Shown one piece after another: positions 1 to 7,787 of a stretch of DNA of 64,000 bases (its first letter is position 1; every line of letters starts with the position of its first letter). This DNA comes from Chloroflexota bacterium. GTDB taxonomy: Bacteria > Chloroflexota > Limnocylindria > Limnocylindrales > CSP1-4. The notes under the pieces were generated by a model. That model did no database searches. It saw only the letters and a list, made by a program, of their open reading frames with translations, and was not told the origin of the DNA. The DNA is taken from positions 31,606 through 95,605 of the forward strand of contig SCUO01000049.1 in the NCBI GenBank assembly GCA_004297395.1. Direction: 5' to 3'. The position numbers and the translations under genes were made by a program.

Positions 1-624
1 CAGCGCAACGATGCGGCCGACGGTGGCCCAGGGCGTAAAGAAGTGGTAGAGCGAGAACAGCACCATGTTGAGCGCCGGTGCCCAGCCCCCGAGCCACGAG
101 ATCCTCGGCAGGAGGTAGCCGCGGAAGTACAGCTCCTCGACCACCGGACCGGCGATCCCGTTGGCCAGCAACCCGACGACCCAGGTGATGAGCAGGGCCG
201 CCGCGGAGTAACGGGCGAAGTCCTCCGCCATGAAGAACCAGTCGGGCAACCAGAAGAAGAACGTGTCGGTGAAGAACTCGTCGAGTGGCGGGAAGAGAAC
301 CATCGCGATGAGGGATGCCCAGGTGAAGGTGACCAGTACCAGCCCAACGAGTTGGCCGCGGGGAACTGGTTCGCGATAGAGCACCACCCTGCCCAGCGAG
401 GCAGCCTCCTTTCGGGCTCGGTAGAAGAGCAAGCCAAGCTCGAACGGGATCAGCACCACGACGATGGCGAGATAGAGGGCCATGAGCGAGGGGAACCCGA
501 GCTCCCTGACCATCGGCGCGACACCGATGTAGAAGGCAGTGATCAACGCCCCCGGCAGCAGATGGAGCACCACCGAGCGAGCGATGGAGTGCTGCTGGTT
601 CGTCGGGATCGAGAGCGGTTCCAT
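1..624 (-). CDS. CPBP family intramembrane metalloprotease (C-terminus beyond window)
   Basis: A multi-spanning membrane protein whose last visible third carries the CPBP/Abi signature: EELYFR at residues 163-168 and a downstream histidine (SLYHFF, about residue 194), the usual metal-binding residues of this Rce1-like protease family. Hydrophobic segments lie near residues 18-36, 48-68, 92-111 and 142-160. The reading frame starts at an ATG and runs open to the window edge, so about 208 residues are seen. It lies 14 bp downstream of the M23-like gene on the same strand and is probably the last visible gene of the operon that starts near 3747. The substrate is unknown. Confidence 0.85.
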   Translation of the reverse strand, partial: MEPLSIPTNQQHSIARSVVLHLLPGALITAFYIGVAPMVRELGFPSLMALYLAIVVVLIPFELGLLFYRARKEAASLGRVVLYREPVPRGQLVGLVLVTFTWASLIAMVLFPPLDEFFTDTFFFWLPDWFFMAEDFARYSAAALLITWVVGLLANGIAGPVVEELYFRGYLLPRISWLGGWAPALNMVLFSLYHFFTPWATVGRIVAL

Positions 625-638
625 TGGGATGGCTCCGT

Positions 639-1313
639 TCAGCCAGTTGGCCATCTGACGCCTGCGTCGACAATCTCCCCGTTGCGGGGCAGCGATCCCC
701 TGAACAGCAAGCGCACGGCATTCGCCCGCTCGATGTCTCGGCTGTCGATCGCTTGCACATGGACGTGCGGCTCGGTGCTGTTGCCGGAGTTCCCACACCG
801 ACCAATGGCATCGCCGATCCGGACGCGCTGTCCGGCTCGGACCCGAACGCTTCCCTGCTGGAGATGACAGACGGCGACGACGACACCGTCGCTATCGATC
901 AATACGTGATTACCGGCGAGCGCTCTCCACCCCGATTCGGCGCGGCCGCGCTGCGTCAGCGCGTACCCGATCGACGGCAGGCCGCGATACGCCGCATGGT
1001 CGGCTTCGGCGTCGTGGGCGCCCGCCACGACCCCCTCGATGGGTGCGAGCAGCGGGCGTCCGAAGCCGGGGTATCTCGCAGGGGGTTCCGGGCGCACCAG
1101 TGAGCCAAACGTGATCGGCGCTGTGTGCCCGGTGTCGTCGACCGGCACGAAGTCGATTGCGTATGACGTACCGAACATCGTCGTGCCGTGGCTGGGAACT
1201 CGATTGGCAGGGCTGTTCTGCGTGAGCCAGCGGCCGGTGAACGGGAATTCCAGGTCGATGGACGCGGCCTGGCTGCGTCCAGGGTCGCCCGGGCCGATGA
1301 CGGAGATCCGCAT
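639..1313 (-). CDS. M23-like (LytM/lysostaphin-type) peptidase domain protein
   Basis: A 224-residue protein. The C-terminal half carries the beta-rich M23 core, with GNHVLID, then CHLQQGSVRVRAGQRV, IGRCGNSGNST and the HVHVQ metal-site motif. M23 enzymes cut peptidoglycan cross-bridges with zinc held by H-x(3)-D and HxH; here the HxH is clear but the N-terminal ligand is less certain. No signal peptide is visible, so it may be cytoplasmic or non-canonical. The start at 1313 has a GAGGAG-like site 8 to 9 nt upstream; longer in-frame starts overlap the preceding gene. It lies between the DUF192 lipoprotein and the CPBP protease in one transcription direction. Confidence 0.75.
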   Translation of the reverse strand: MRISVIGPGDPGRSQAASIDLEFPFTGRWLTQNSPANRVPSHGTTMFGTSYAIDFVPVDDTGHTAPITFGSLVRPEPPARYPGFGRPLLAPIEGVVAGAHDAEADHAAYRGLPSIGYALTQRGRAESGWRALAGNHVLIDSDGVVVAVCHLQQGSVRVRAGQRVRIGDAIGRCGNSGNSTEPHVHVQAIDSRDIERANAVRLLFRGSLPRNGEIVDAGVRWPTG

Positions 1314-1371
1314 GTCGAGCTCCTCTCGTTCGGGGATCGCCCTCGGGCCCACGGGCAGGCCATCCCCTGGA

Positions 1372-2862
1372 CTAGCGCCGGCGCGGCTCGAGCTCCATGA
1401 GCGCGCCATCGGCGATCCCGGTCAGCTCTCCGGCCGGCGTCTCCAGGGCCCAGCGGTACGGGGCGGGCGCCCGATACGTCGGGCACGGGTCGGCAGCGCA
1501 GAGCGTCATCGTTTGGACCTTCATACACCGTCCATCTGGGCCAAGAAAGGCGACATCGAGCGGGATCGTCGCGCCCCTCATGAAGAACGCTGCCTCGACG
1601 GGCTCGGGAAACGCGAACAGGAGCCCGTCGATCGTGCCGAGGTCATCGACGCCGGCGAGCCCGCGAGCCCACTCGTCGGGGGCATCGGCCACGGCCACCA
1701 GGTACGTCTCGTCGCCGAGCCTCAGGTCGGCGAGCCCGAGCGATCGGAGCGCCACTGGCACCCCCTGTGCCCCGGCCCCCAGGGCCGCGGCGAGCAGCCC
1801 CTCCAGGGATTCGCCGCCCGGGAAGGCGCGAGGCTGCCATCCGGGCATGAGCCGGTCGAGGAGATACGCCTGGGCCGCACCGAGCTCGTAGTAGCGGTCT
1901 CGGACGGTGCCCGGGACGCTCGAGAGGTCGTCGAGCCAGGCGAGCGCCGCCTGCCAGGTCTGCTCCGGCTCCGCGTACTCGGCGCCGAGGGCGATGAAGG
2001 CGGCCGATGGCTGGTAGTCCGAGCCGGCGGCCTCGAGGAGCTGGACGTCGGTGTAGCGAGCCAGGCCTTCCGACCATTCGACGGCCTGCTCGAACCCGGC
2101 GACGTCGCCTGGGCCGTTCGCGCGGCGCGATTCGCGGGCAGCGAGGAAGGCGGAAACCGCCTCGCGAAGCTCAGCGTCGTCGCTCGTGGCGAGTGCCGCC
2201 CGCAGCAGCCGGGCCTCGTCGGCCAGTTGTGACGTGAAGCCGCCAAGGTGCCCGAGCTCGACCGCAAGCTCCATCTCGTCGCCCTCGAAGCCGAACCTCG
2301 GCAGGTCCATGGCCATCTGCTCGAGCTGATGGACGTGGAACGCCTCGTGCGCCGCCCAGCGGACGTACTGGACATCATCGAGCGTGACCATGCCGACGCC
2401 GAGCATGCCGTCGAGGAAGGCCTGCAGTTCGACGCGCGGCAGGAGCGCGACGCCGAGGTGATCGCCGAGGAGCTGGACGCCGATGCCAGGTGCCAGATGA
2501 CCCGCGCGACGGAGCAGCGGCACGCCGACAACCTCGAACCCGGCCACCGGATCGAACCCCTCGGGCGGCGACGGGTGACCGATGAGGTAGTCGGCGTCGC
2601 CGACCTGGAGGAGGAACGGCGGCCGCTCCTCGCCCCAGCCGTCCCAGACGTTCGGACCAAGGGTCTCGACGACGCGCCAGATCTCCTCGAGCCGGGCCCA
2701 ATCCGCGGCGAGGACAGTCTCAGGAGCGGCGCCGGTCGGCGATGCCGAGGCCGTGATGGCGGGCGTCACGGTGGGAGTCGGCGACGCTGTGGTACCGCAG
2801 CCAGCCAGGGTGAACACCAACGCGACCGCGAGAAGCAGCCTGCCGGATCGGGCGATGACCAT
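1372..2862 (-). CDS. lipoprotein with HEXXH region and C-terminal DUF192 domain
   Basis: A 496-residue predicted lipoprotein. It starts with a signal peptide ending in the lipobox LAGC (cysteine 22), followed by a Ser/Thr/Pro linker. Residues about 50-380 are mostly helical and contain HEAFH at 172-176, a match to the zinc metalloprotease HEXXH pattern. The last 100 or so residues match DUF192: a W-A-R-G-L segment, then GLLFAFPEPVEAAFFM and a PLDVAF-like motif. I infer an extracytoplasmic protein anchored in the membrane; DUF192 function is not settled. The stop of the upstream membrane-protein gene is 3 bp away, so the two are almost certainly co-transcribed. Confidence 0.75.
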   Translation of the reverse strand: MVIARSGRLLLAVALVFTLAGCGTTASPTPTVTPAITASASPTGAAPETVLAADWARLEEIWRVVETLGPNVWDGWGEERPPFLLQVGDADYLIGHPSPPEGFDPVAGFEVVGVPLLRRAGHLAPGIGVQLLGDHLGVALLPRVELQAFLDGMLGVGMVTLDDVQYVRWAAHEAFHVHQLEQMAMDLPRFGFEGDEMELAVELGHLGGFTSQLADEARLLRAALATSDDAELREAVSAFLAARESRRANGPGDVAGFEQAVEWSEGLARYTDVQLLEAAGSDYQPSAAFIALGAEYAEPEQTWQAALAWLDDLSSVPGTVRDRYYELGAAQAYLLDRLMPGWQPRAFPGGESLEGLLAAALGAGAQGVPVALRSLGLADLRLGDETYLVAVADAPDEWARGLAGVDDLGTIDGLLFAFPEPVEAAFFMRGATIPLDVAFLGPDGRCMKVQTMTLCAADPCPTYRAPAPYRWALETPAGELTGIADGALMELEPRRR

Positions 2863-2865
2863 CGT

Positions 2866-3747
2866 TCATGCTCCCGATTCGTCTGCGCGATGGCCTGACG
2901 CGGCTCGCAGGTACACGCTGAGCGCGACGAGACCGATGGCGGTCAGGACGAGCATGACCGGGACGATCTCGGCGGAAGCTGCGGGCGAGGCCGGATCGGC
3001 GGCGTGGCCGAGCCATTGATCGACGGCGATGCTCAGGGTCTCGATGGCGAGCATGACGAGGAGGCTCCCGGTCAGCAGGAATCCCCAGGCCTTCCGCTGC
3101 CAGAGCAGGACGGCCGTCAGCGCCATGAGCGGCAGGGTGAAGCCGAGATCGAGAATCTGTACGGGTCCGGTCGTCATCCCGGTTCCTGCCAGGAAGGCCG
3201 GTGCCTCGGAGCTGAGGACGGATGGCACGGTTGCCCGCAGCCACAGCATCAGGAACAGCGCGGCATTGATGAGAAGGTAGGCGGCCAATGCCCGGTTCGG
3301 GGTCCGTGGTCCGAACCGGCTCGCGAGTTGTCCGACCTGGATCTGCGGCACGAGGGCCACCAGCGACCAGATCGCGAGCGAGGCGAGCGCCACATACAGG
3401 AAGAAGAACGCGTTGAATGGAGTCGCGAACAGGAAAAGGACGGCCTGGTAGGCGATCGAGCCCAAGGCTCCGACCCATGCGACGAGGGCAACAGGACCTC
3501 TTGCCGTGGACAGCATCGATGCGATCAGCACCGGCACCGTCACAACCCCCATCACGAGGGCTGTCCCTTGGAGATTGCCGACGCTGACCGCAGGGCCACG
3601 GATCAGGTCTCGGGCGAGCAGCGATGTCAGCGTCACGGCCAACGCATCGAGTGCGCATGCTGCCGAAAGCACGTACGACGCGCGTCCGACCCTGTCCGCA
3701 CCTGTCGTCATCTCGACCGCCCCGTTCGTACTCGCCGGGGACGCCAT
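2866..3747 (-). CDS. multi-pass membrane protein of unknown family
   Basis: About 293 residues with roughly eight hydrophobic segments and almost no soluble domain. I do not recognise the family. It is first in a minus-strand operon with the lipoprotein, M23-like and CPBP genes and diverges from a TetR regulator. A good -10 box (TACAAT, reading leftward at 3764-3769) sits inside or beside the palindrome covering the TetR start, so repression by that TetR is likely. The ATG at 3747 is preferred because a transcript from this box would begin about 10 nt upstream; an ATG at 3711 is the alternative. A longer frame to 4005 would cover the regulator gene and is rejected. Confidence 0.7.
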   Translation of the reverse strand: MASPASTNGAVEMTTGADRVGRASYVLSAACALDALAVTLTSLLARDLIRGPAVSVGNLQGTALVMGVVTVPVLIASMLSTARGPVALVAWVGALGSIAYQAVLFLFATPFNAFFFLYVALASLAIWSLVALVPQIQVGQLASRFGPRTPNRALAAYLLINAALFLMLWLRATVPSVLSSEAPAFLAGTGMTTGPVQILDLGFTLPLMALTAVLLWQRKAWGFLLTGSLLVMLAIETLSIAVDQWLGHAADPASPAASAEIVPVMLVLTAIGLVALSVYLRAASGHRADESGA

Positions 3748-3763
3748 CTTCGCTATCGCCGCG

Positions 3764-3790
3764 ATTGTACCATACTGACTCGTATGGTAT
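3764..3790. promoter_or_regulatory. divergent promoter with TetR-type palindromic operator
   Basis: A perfect inverted repeat TACCATAC/GTATGGTA (arms 3768-3775 and 3782-3789, 6-bp spacer) covers the ATG of the TetR gene. The leftward -10 box TACAAT lies at its left edge. A rightward -10-like CATACT (3771-3776) ends 7 nt before the TetR ATG. Binding here would block both divergent promoters, the usual TetR autoregulation arrangement. Confidence 0.7.
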
Positions 3791-4440
3791 CTCGCCGATC
3801 CCCACGCAGGGTGGCGTCCGAGGCCTCCGGGAGGCGCGGCCGACCACGCAGCACCAGGGCGGACGAGGTGATCCTGGCAGCGACGATTGAGATCCTCGCT
3901 GAACGCGGCGTGCGCGGCCTGAACGTCGACCTGGTCGCGGCTCGTGCCCACGCAGGGAAGGACACGATCTATCGGCGCTGGCCCACGCGTGCCCGGCTCG
4001 TCCACGACGCGCTGGCCCGCGCCGCGGCAGTGGCAGTCCCCGTCCCCGATACCGGCAAGGTCGAGGACGACCTTGTTGCCTATCTCGATGACGTGGCGCG
4101 GTTTCTGTCGGAAAGCCCGTTCGGGCGGATCGCGGCCTCGGTCATTGGGGCGGCGATCGATGACGAGGCCCTCGACGTAGCCGCCCGCGCTTTCTGGGTC
4201 GAGCGTCGAGCCGTGGCGGGATCGATCATCGAGCGCGCGGTCGCGCGTCGGGAAGTGCTCGCCGAGGGCCCGGTCGACCTGCTCGTGGAACTTCTCGTCG
4301 GGCCCATCTACTACCGGTGGCTCGTGATGCGCGCACCGACCGATGTCGTCCGGATCCGCGAGATCGTCCGGCGCGTCCTGGGCCGGAACAGCGACGTGCC
4401 GTTTGACCGTGCTCGGCCGAATGCCGTCGATCCGGACTGA
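3784..4440 (+). CDS. TetR/AcrR family transcriptional regulator
   Basis: A 218-residue one-component repressor. After a basic leader, the N-terminal helix-turn-helix runs about residues 25-75 (ILAATIEILAERGVRGLNV, then AGKDTIYRRWPTRARL), the classic TetR DNA-binding form. The C-terminal helical part would bind an unknown ligand and form the dimer. The ATG lies within the operator palindrome and has no Shine-Dalgarno sequence. With a -10-like box ending 7 nt upstream, translation is probably leaderless. It faces the membrane protein/lipoprotein/M23/CPBP operon, its likely target. Confidence 0.88.
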   Translation: MVSRRSPRRVASEASGRRGRPRSTRADEVILAATIEILAERGVRGLNVDLVAARAHAGKDTIYRRWPTRARLVHDALARAAAVAVPVPDTGKVEDDLVAYLDDVARFLSESPFGRIAASVIGAAIDDEALDVAARAFWVERRAVAGSIIERAVARREVLAEGPVDLLVELLVGPIYYRWLVMRAPTDVVRIREIVRRVLGRNSDVPFDRARPNAVDPD

Positions 4441-4618
4441 CCTCGATCAGTCGTGGGTCGCCCGCGTCGATAACGACGTAGGTCGGGCGCCAAGGACAGA
4501 TGCTCCATTTGCTCGAGCGCAGGCGTGCAAACGCGACGGCGCGACTCCACGGGCGTTGCCCACGGAGCGTCGGTACCCGAGCCCAACGGTCGCGCGTCGG
4601 GTGACGCACACAGGCCAC

Positions 4619-4643
4619 CCAAGTGCTTGGTATTCTTCGTGCC
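4619..4643 (+). promoter_or_regulatory. leaderless promoter and short palindrome upstream of vapB
   Basis: A -10 box TATTCT (4631-4636) ends 7 nt before the antitoxin ATG, which predicts a leaderless mRNA. Just upstream is a short inverted repeat CCAAG-TG-CTTGG (4619-4630), a candidate site for VapB/VapBC autoregulation. No clear -35 box is visible. Confidence 0.5.
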
Positions 4644-4886
4644 ATGAGAACTACCATCGACAAGGCCGGACGCTTGGTCATCCCTCGCGCGTTGAGGGAT
4701 CGGATCGGCCTCGTCGGTGGCGGCGAGGTCGAGCTCGAGCTCGACGGCTCCGCGGTTCGCATCGAGCCGGTTTCCGGCAGCGATCTCAAGGATGTGGCCG
4801 GCCTGCTGGTCATTCCGGCGACCGGCATCCCGCTCACCGGCAATCTCGTGCGCGAGCTCATCGATGCCGACCGACACGGACGCTGA
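4644..4886 (+). CDS. vapB: AbrB/SpoVT-type antitoxin (VapB)
   Basis: An 80-residue protein. Its N-terminal half is a swapped-hairpin AbrB DNA-binding domain, with MRTTIDKAGRLVIPRALRDR and GGEVELELDGSAVRIEP. These antitoxins bind their own promoter and cover the active site of the partner PIN RNase. The C-terminal 35 residues, ending in LVRELIDADRHGR, would be the toxin-binding tail. The coding end overlaps the vapC start by 23 bp, typical of translational coupling in toxin-antitoxin pairs. Confidence 0.85.
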   Translation: MRTTIDKAGRLVIPRALRDRIGLVGGGEVELELDGSAVRIEPVSGSDLKDVAGLLVIPATGIPLTGNLVRELIDADRHGR

Positions 4887-5301
4887 CAGCGAGGTCGTGC
4901 TGCTCGATACGAGCGTCGCGATCGCCGTGATCGTCGAGGACCACGAGTTCCATGCCTCGGCGCTGGAGCTCGTCCAGGGCCGCCGCCTTGGGCTTGCAGG
5001 CCACGCGTGGTTCGAGACGTATTCGGTCCTGACCCGGCTCCCCGGCGCGAACCGTCGGTCGCCGGCAGATGCACTTCGGCTGCTCGCCCACAACTTCGCC
5101 TCGTCCGAGTTCCTCGGTGAAGACGAGTCGCTTGCGCTTGGGCGGGAAATCGCCCGCCTCGGCGTCTCGGGCGGCGCCGTCTACGACGCCCTTGTCGGAG
5201 CGGCCGCGCGTCAGCATGGTCGGCGCCTCGTCTCGGCCGATGTGCGCGCGCAACCCGTGTACGAGGCGCTCGGCGTCGGGCTCGAGGTGATTCGCGCGTA
5301 G
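4864..5301 (+). CDS. vapC: PIN-domain ribonuclease toxin (VapC)
   Basis: A 145-residue PIN-domain protein. The acidic residues expected of a VapC Mg-dependent RNase are present: aspartate 15 in VVLLDTSVA, a glutamate in HAWFETYSVLTRLP, and aspartates in GGAVYDALVGAAA and LVSADVRA. VapC toxins cut specific tRNAs or rRNA when antitoxin is degraded. The start overlaps vapB. A hairpin about 90 bp downstream separates it from the convergent propeller gene. Confidence 0.88.
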   Translation: MPTDTDADSEVVLLDTSVAIAVIVEDHEFHASALELVQGRRLGLAGHAWFETYSVLTRLPGANRRSPADALRLLAHNFASSEFLGEDESLALGREIARLGVSGGAVYDALVGAAARQHGRRLVSADVRAQPVYEALGVGLEVIRA

Positions 5302-5389
5302 CGCCGTAGATCCCCGGCCCCCGGTCCGCGACATGGCTGCCCGGCGCACCGAACCCCGCGGCCCAATCGGCGAAGCCACTAGCACAGGG

Positions 5390-5422
5390 CAGCAGTGCCG
5401 CCCCGTCGGAGCGGCACTGCTG
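5390..5422. terminator. strong hairpin between convergent vapC and propeller gene
   Basis: A perfect 12-bp stem, CAGCAGTGCCGC (5390-5401) pairing with 5411-5422, and a 9-nt loop. There is no T-tract on either side, so it is terminator-like but may act by pausing or RNA stabilisation. Its place between convergent genes fits a bidirectional transcription end. Confidence 0.6.
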
Positions 5423-5487
5423 GGTGGGTTGCGGCGATGCCAGGCGGCTATCGCGGCCAGTTGTCCGGATGCAGTTCCCGGCGCGCG

Positions 5488-6987
5488 CTACGGGGCGACT
5501 GCCACCCCCGCCGGCAGGTTCTGCTCGGTGACGAGGGCCGTCACGCTGCTGCCGTCCATGTTCGCGCGCACGATGGTGCCGTTGTTGGCGTTGGCCCAGT
5601 ACAGGTGACTTCCGTCGACCGCCAGGCCGTCCGGATGCGGCTGGCTGGAGGCGAGGGTCGTCACGCCGGAGCCGTCCAGGTTCGCCCGCATGATCGCCCC
5701 GGTGGCGCCTTCGTTGGCGCCGGTGTTCGCCCAGTAGAGGTGGTCACCATAGACGGCGATCGCAAAGGGGTATGTCTGCCCGGAGACGAGCGTCGTCATG
5801 CCGGTGCCGTCCAGGTTCGCCCGCATGATCCGGCCGTCGCCGACGATGTCGCCCCAGTAGATGTGGCTGCCGTCCACCGCGATCGTGGCCGGCTGGAGCT
5901 GGCCGGTCCCGTCAACGAGCGTCGTGACGTTGCTGCCGTCCAGGTTCGCCCGCATGATCGTCTGGCCCTGGAGGTTCGTCCAGTACAGGTGGGTGGCATC
6001 CACCGCCACCCCGTACGGATGGGACTGCCCTGAGACGAGCGCCGTGACGTTGCTGCCGTCCAGGTTGGCCCGCATGATCGTGTCGGCGCCGATGTTCGCC
6101 CAGTAGAGATGGCTTCCGTCAACCGCGACCCCGAACGGGCTGTCCTGGCCGGTCACCAGGGTGTGCGCGCCGGTGCCGTCCGGGTTGGCTGCCATGATCT
6201 TGCCGTCCGAGAAGCTGGCCCAGTACAGCCCACTACCCGGGATGAAGCCCTCCGCGAACGCCTGGTTCGAGTCCGACGACGCGCCCTCCGGATTGATGGC
6301 CTCTACCAGGTAGTACGTGCCCACGGTGGGCGCGGGCGTGACGTCGAAGGCCATGGCCGTCGTGGTCCCGAGCTCTGTGTGGGGGCCGCTCGGCGACGTC
6401 GAGCTCAGGACGACGTAGTGGTCGACCGTTCCGACAGACGGGGCCGCCCATGTCAGGTACACATACGCGACGTCGACCGTCCCGGATACAAGGTCAGCAG
6501 TCAGGTCGGTCGGCGCGCTCGGCGGGACCATTTCGTGAATGGTCAGTGTGGCCGTGCTCTGCGCCCCGGCCGTCCAGCCGCGGCTCGTCGTGCTCAGCGT
6601 CACGTTGACGGTCTCATCCGGCTCGTCGAGCACGCGGTCGACGAGGATCGGCACGCAGGCGCTGCCTTGGCTCGCCCCTCTCCCGAATGCGACCGTCGTG
6701 CTGACCGGGGTGTAGTCGACGCCCGCCGAGGCAGTGCCGTCACTGGTCGTGACCGTGACGACAGGCGCCTTGCCCTTGGTCACGGAACGCACGACCCAGA
6801 CGCACGCGCTGTCCACACCCTCGACGACCTCGTAGGTCGCGCCGGTGAAGTTGACCGTCTGCTCGGGCTTGGGTGTCGGCGCGGCCCCCGCAACGCCGGC
6901 GGTGGCGAGCACGAGCGCCATGGCGGTGGCGGTCACCGCGAAGGCGGTGAACCACGACCGATGCCTGCCGGTACCGATGAACGTCAT
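5488..6987 (-). CDS. secreted Calx-beta / fibronectin III / LDLR-type beta-propeller protein
   Basis: A 499-residue exported protein. A signal peptide (residues about 10-37, ending ATAGVAGAAP) is followed by a Calx-beta domain (about 42-155, with the SAGVDYTP motif and DEPDETVNV), a fibronectin type III-like domain (about 158-245), and then six to seven repeats of about 40 residues. The repeats have the pattern VDGSHLYWANxxxxTIMRANLDGS, the YWTD-like blade of LDL-receptor-type propellers. The protein probably acts outside the cell as an adhesion or binding scaffold; no catalytic motif is seen. The ATG at 6987 has AGAGGAG about 11 nt upstream. The blades make the DNA repetitive between about 5540 and 6240. 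Confidence 0.8.
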   Translation of the reverse strand: MTFIGTGRHRSWFTAFAVTATAMALVLATAGVAGAAPTPKPEQTVNFTGATYEVVEGVDSACVWVVRSVTKGKAPVVTVTTSDGTASAGVDYTPVSTTVAFGRGASQGSACVPILVDRVLDEPDETVNVTLSTTSRGWTAGAQSTATLTIHEMVPPSAPTDLTADLVSGTVDVAYVYLTWAAPSVGTVDHYVVLSSTSPSGPHTELGTTTAMAFDVTPAPTVGTYYLVEAINPEGASSDSNQAFAEGFIPGSGLYWASFSDGKIMAANPDGTGAHTLVTGQDSPFGVAVDGSHLYWANIGADTIMRANLDGSNVTALVSGQSHPYGVAVDATHLYWTNLQGQTIMRANLDGSNVTTLVDGTGQLQPATIAVDGSHIYWGDIVGDGRIMRANLDGTGMTTLVSGQTYPFAIAVYGDHLYWANTGANEGATGAIMRANLDGSGVTTLASSQPHPDGLAVDGSHLYWANANNGTIVRANMDGSSVTALVTEQNLPAGVAVAP

Positions 6988-7123
6988 GGTGAACCACGCT
7001 CCTCTTGGGGCGGCTCCCCGAGTCGAGCGACAGCGTCGGCTGGGAGAGTCCCGGTGTTCCAATCGCGCGACCACGGTCGGGCGCGCACTGGAGCACTGTC
7101 GGTCTGAACACGACGCGCAACAT

Positions 7124-7149
7124 CCGTAGCAGTACGGGGTTCGCTACGG
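7124..7149. promoter_or_regulatory. inverted repeat in divergent intergenic region
   Basis: CCGTAGC (7124-7130) and GCTACGG (7143-7149) form a 7-bp inverted repeat in the 254-bp gap between the propeller gene and the GRAM-like gene. It could be a regulator site; nothing nearby identifies the protein. Confidence 0.3.
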
Positions 7150-7241
7150 CATCCGACCCCCGCATACGGGCTCGCACCCCAGAACCCGACCCCGTACGGA
7201 TACGGATGCGAGCGAGCCAAGCCTTCCCATACCGTGCCCCT

Positions 7242-7787
7242 ATGGACCCCAACGACCGCCCCCGCTCAGGGTTGGCGACCGACCAGCCGGCAACGAGCGA
7301 CACGGCTTCGGCACTGGCCAATGCCACGGAGATCCTGGCGCGGGCCGCTGCTGACGAGGCGGCGGCGGTCGAGGCGCATGCGCGATTCCGTCGTGAGGGA
7401 GCGCCAACACTCCCGCCGGACGAACGAATCTCGCCGCTGCTGGAACCAGGCGAGCGCGTGATCGCAGTCCGGCACGCCGTGCTGCTCGACCGCCGCGAAC
7501 CCGCTCCCGGCGCTCGGTTCACCCCCGGCGTGGCCGGGACCCTGTACGTCACGTCACAACGCCTGGTGCTCGTCGGTCGGCTGACACTGCCGTTCGCCAT
7601 CGACGAGATCGAGGACGCCATCGTGACGGGCGAACGCCTCCTGCTCGTCCTGCGCGACGGCCACGGGGTGGCCCTCCAGGTCGCGCAGCCGCGCCTCCTG
7701 TGGGTCGAGATCGCGGCGGCGCGCGGACCCGCGAGGGCCGGTCAGGGCTCGGGGTCGAAGGACGGTCCCCGGCCGGCTGTCCGGTAG
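7242..7787 (+). CDS. hypothetical GRAM/PH-like domain protein
   Basis: A 181-residue soluble protein. An alanine-rich helix (about residues 18-48) precedes a beta-rich segment with ISPLLEPGERVIAVRHAVLLD and GTLYVTSQRLVLVGR. The latter resembles the GRAM/bacterial PH pattern, in which a strand carrying T-x-x-R-L-V-L follows a short linker. The role is unknown. A TACCGT box ends 6 nt before the ATG and no Shine-Dalgarno is present, so it is probably leaderless. Its 3' end overlaps the convergent response regulator by 46 bp. Confidence 0.65.
   Translation: MDPNDRPRSGLATDQPATSDTASALANATEILARAAADEAAAVEAHARFRREGAPTLPPDERISPLLEPGERVIAVRHAVLLDRREPAPGARFTPGVAGTLYVTSQRLVLVGRLTLPFAIDEIEDAIVTGERLLLVLRDGHGVALQVAQPRLLWVEIAAARGPARAGQGSGSKDGPRPAVR

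Noticed and set aside
43..867. Long plus-strand open frame over the CPBP gene
   Set aside because: It lies antisense to a clear CPBP gene and is rich in arginine, glutamate and proline without a recognisable motif; a high-GC shadow frame.
2866..4005. 379-codon version of the membrane protein
   Set aside because: Its extra N-terminal part runs antisense through the TetR gene and its operator; the start at 3747 fits the promoter.
5540..6240. Regularly spaced DNA repeats resembling an array
   Set aside because: Spacing and sequence follow the codons of the propeller blades; not a CRISPR array.
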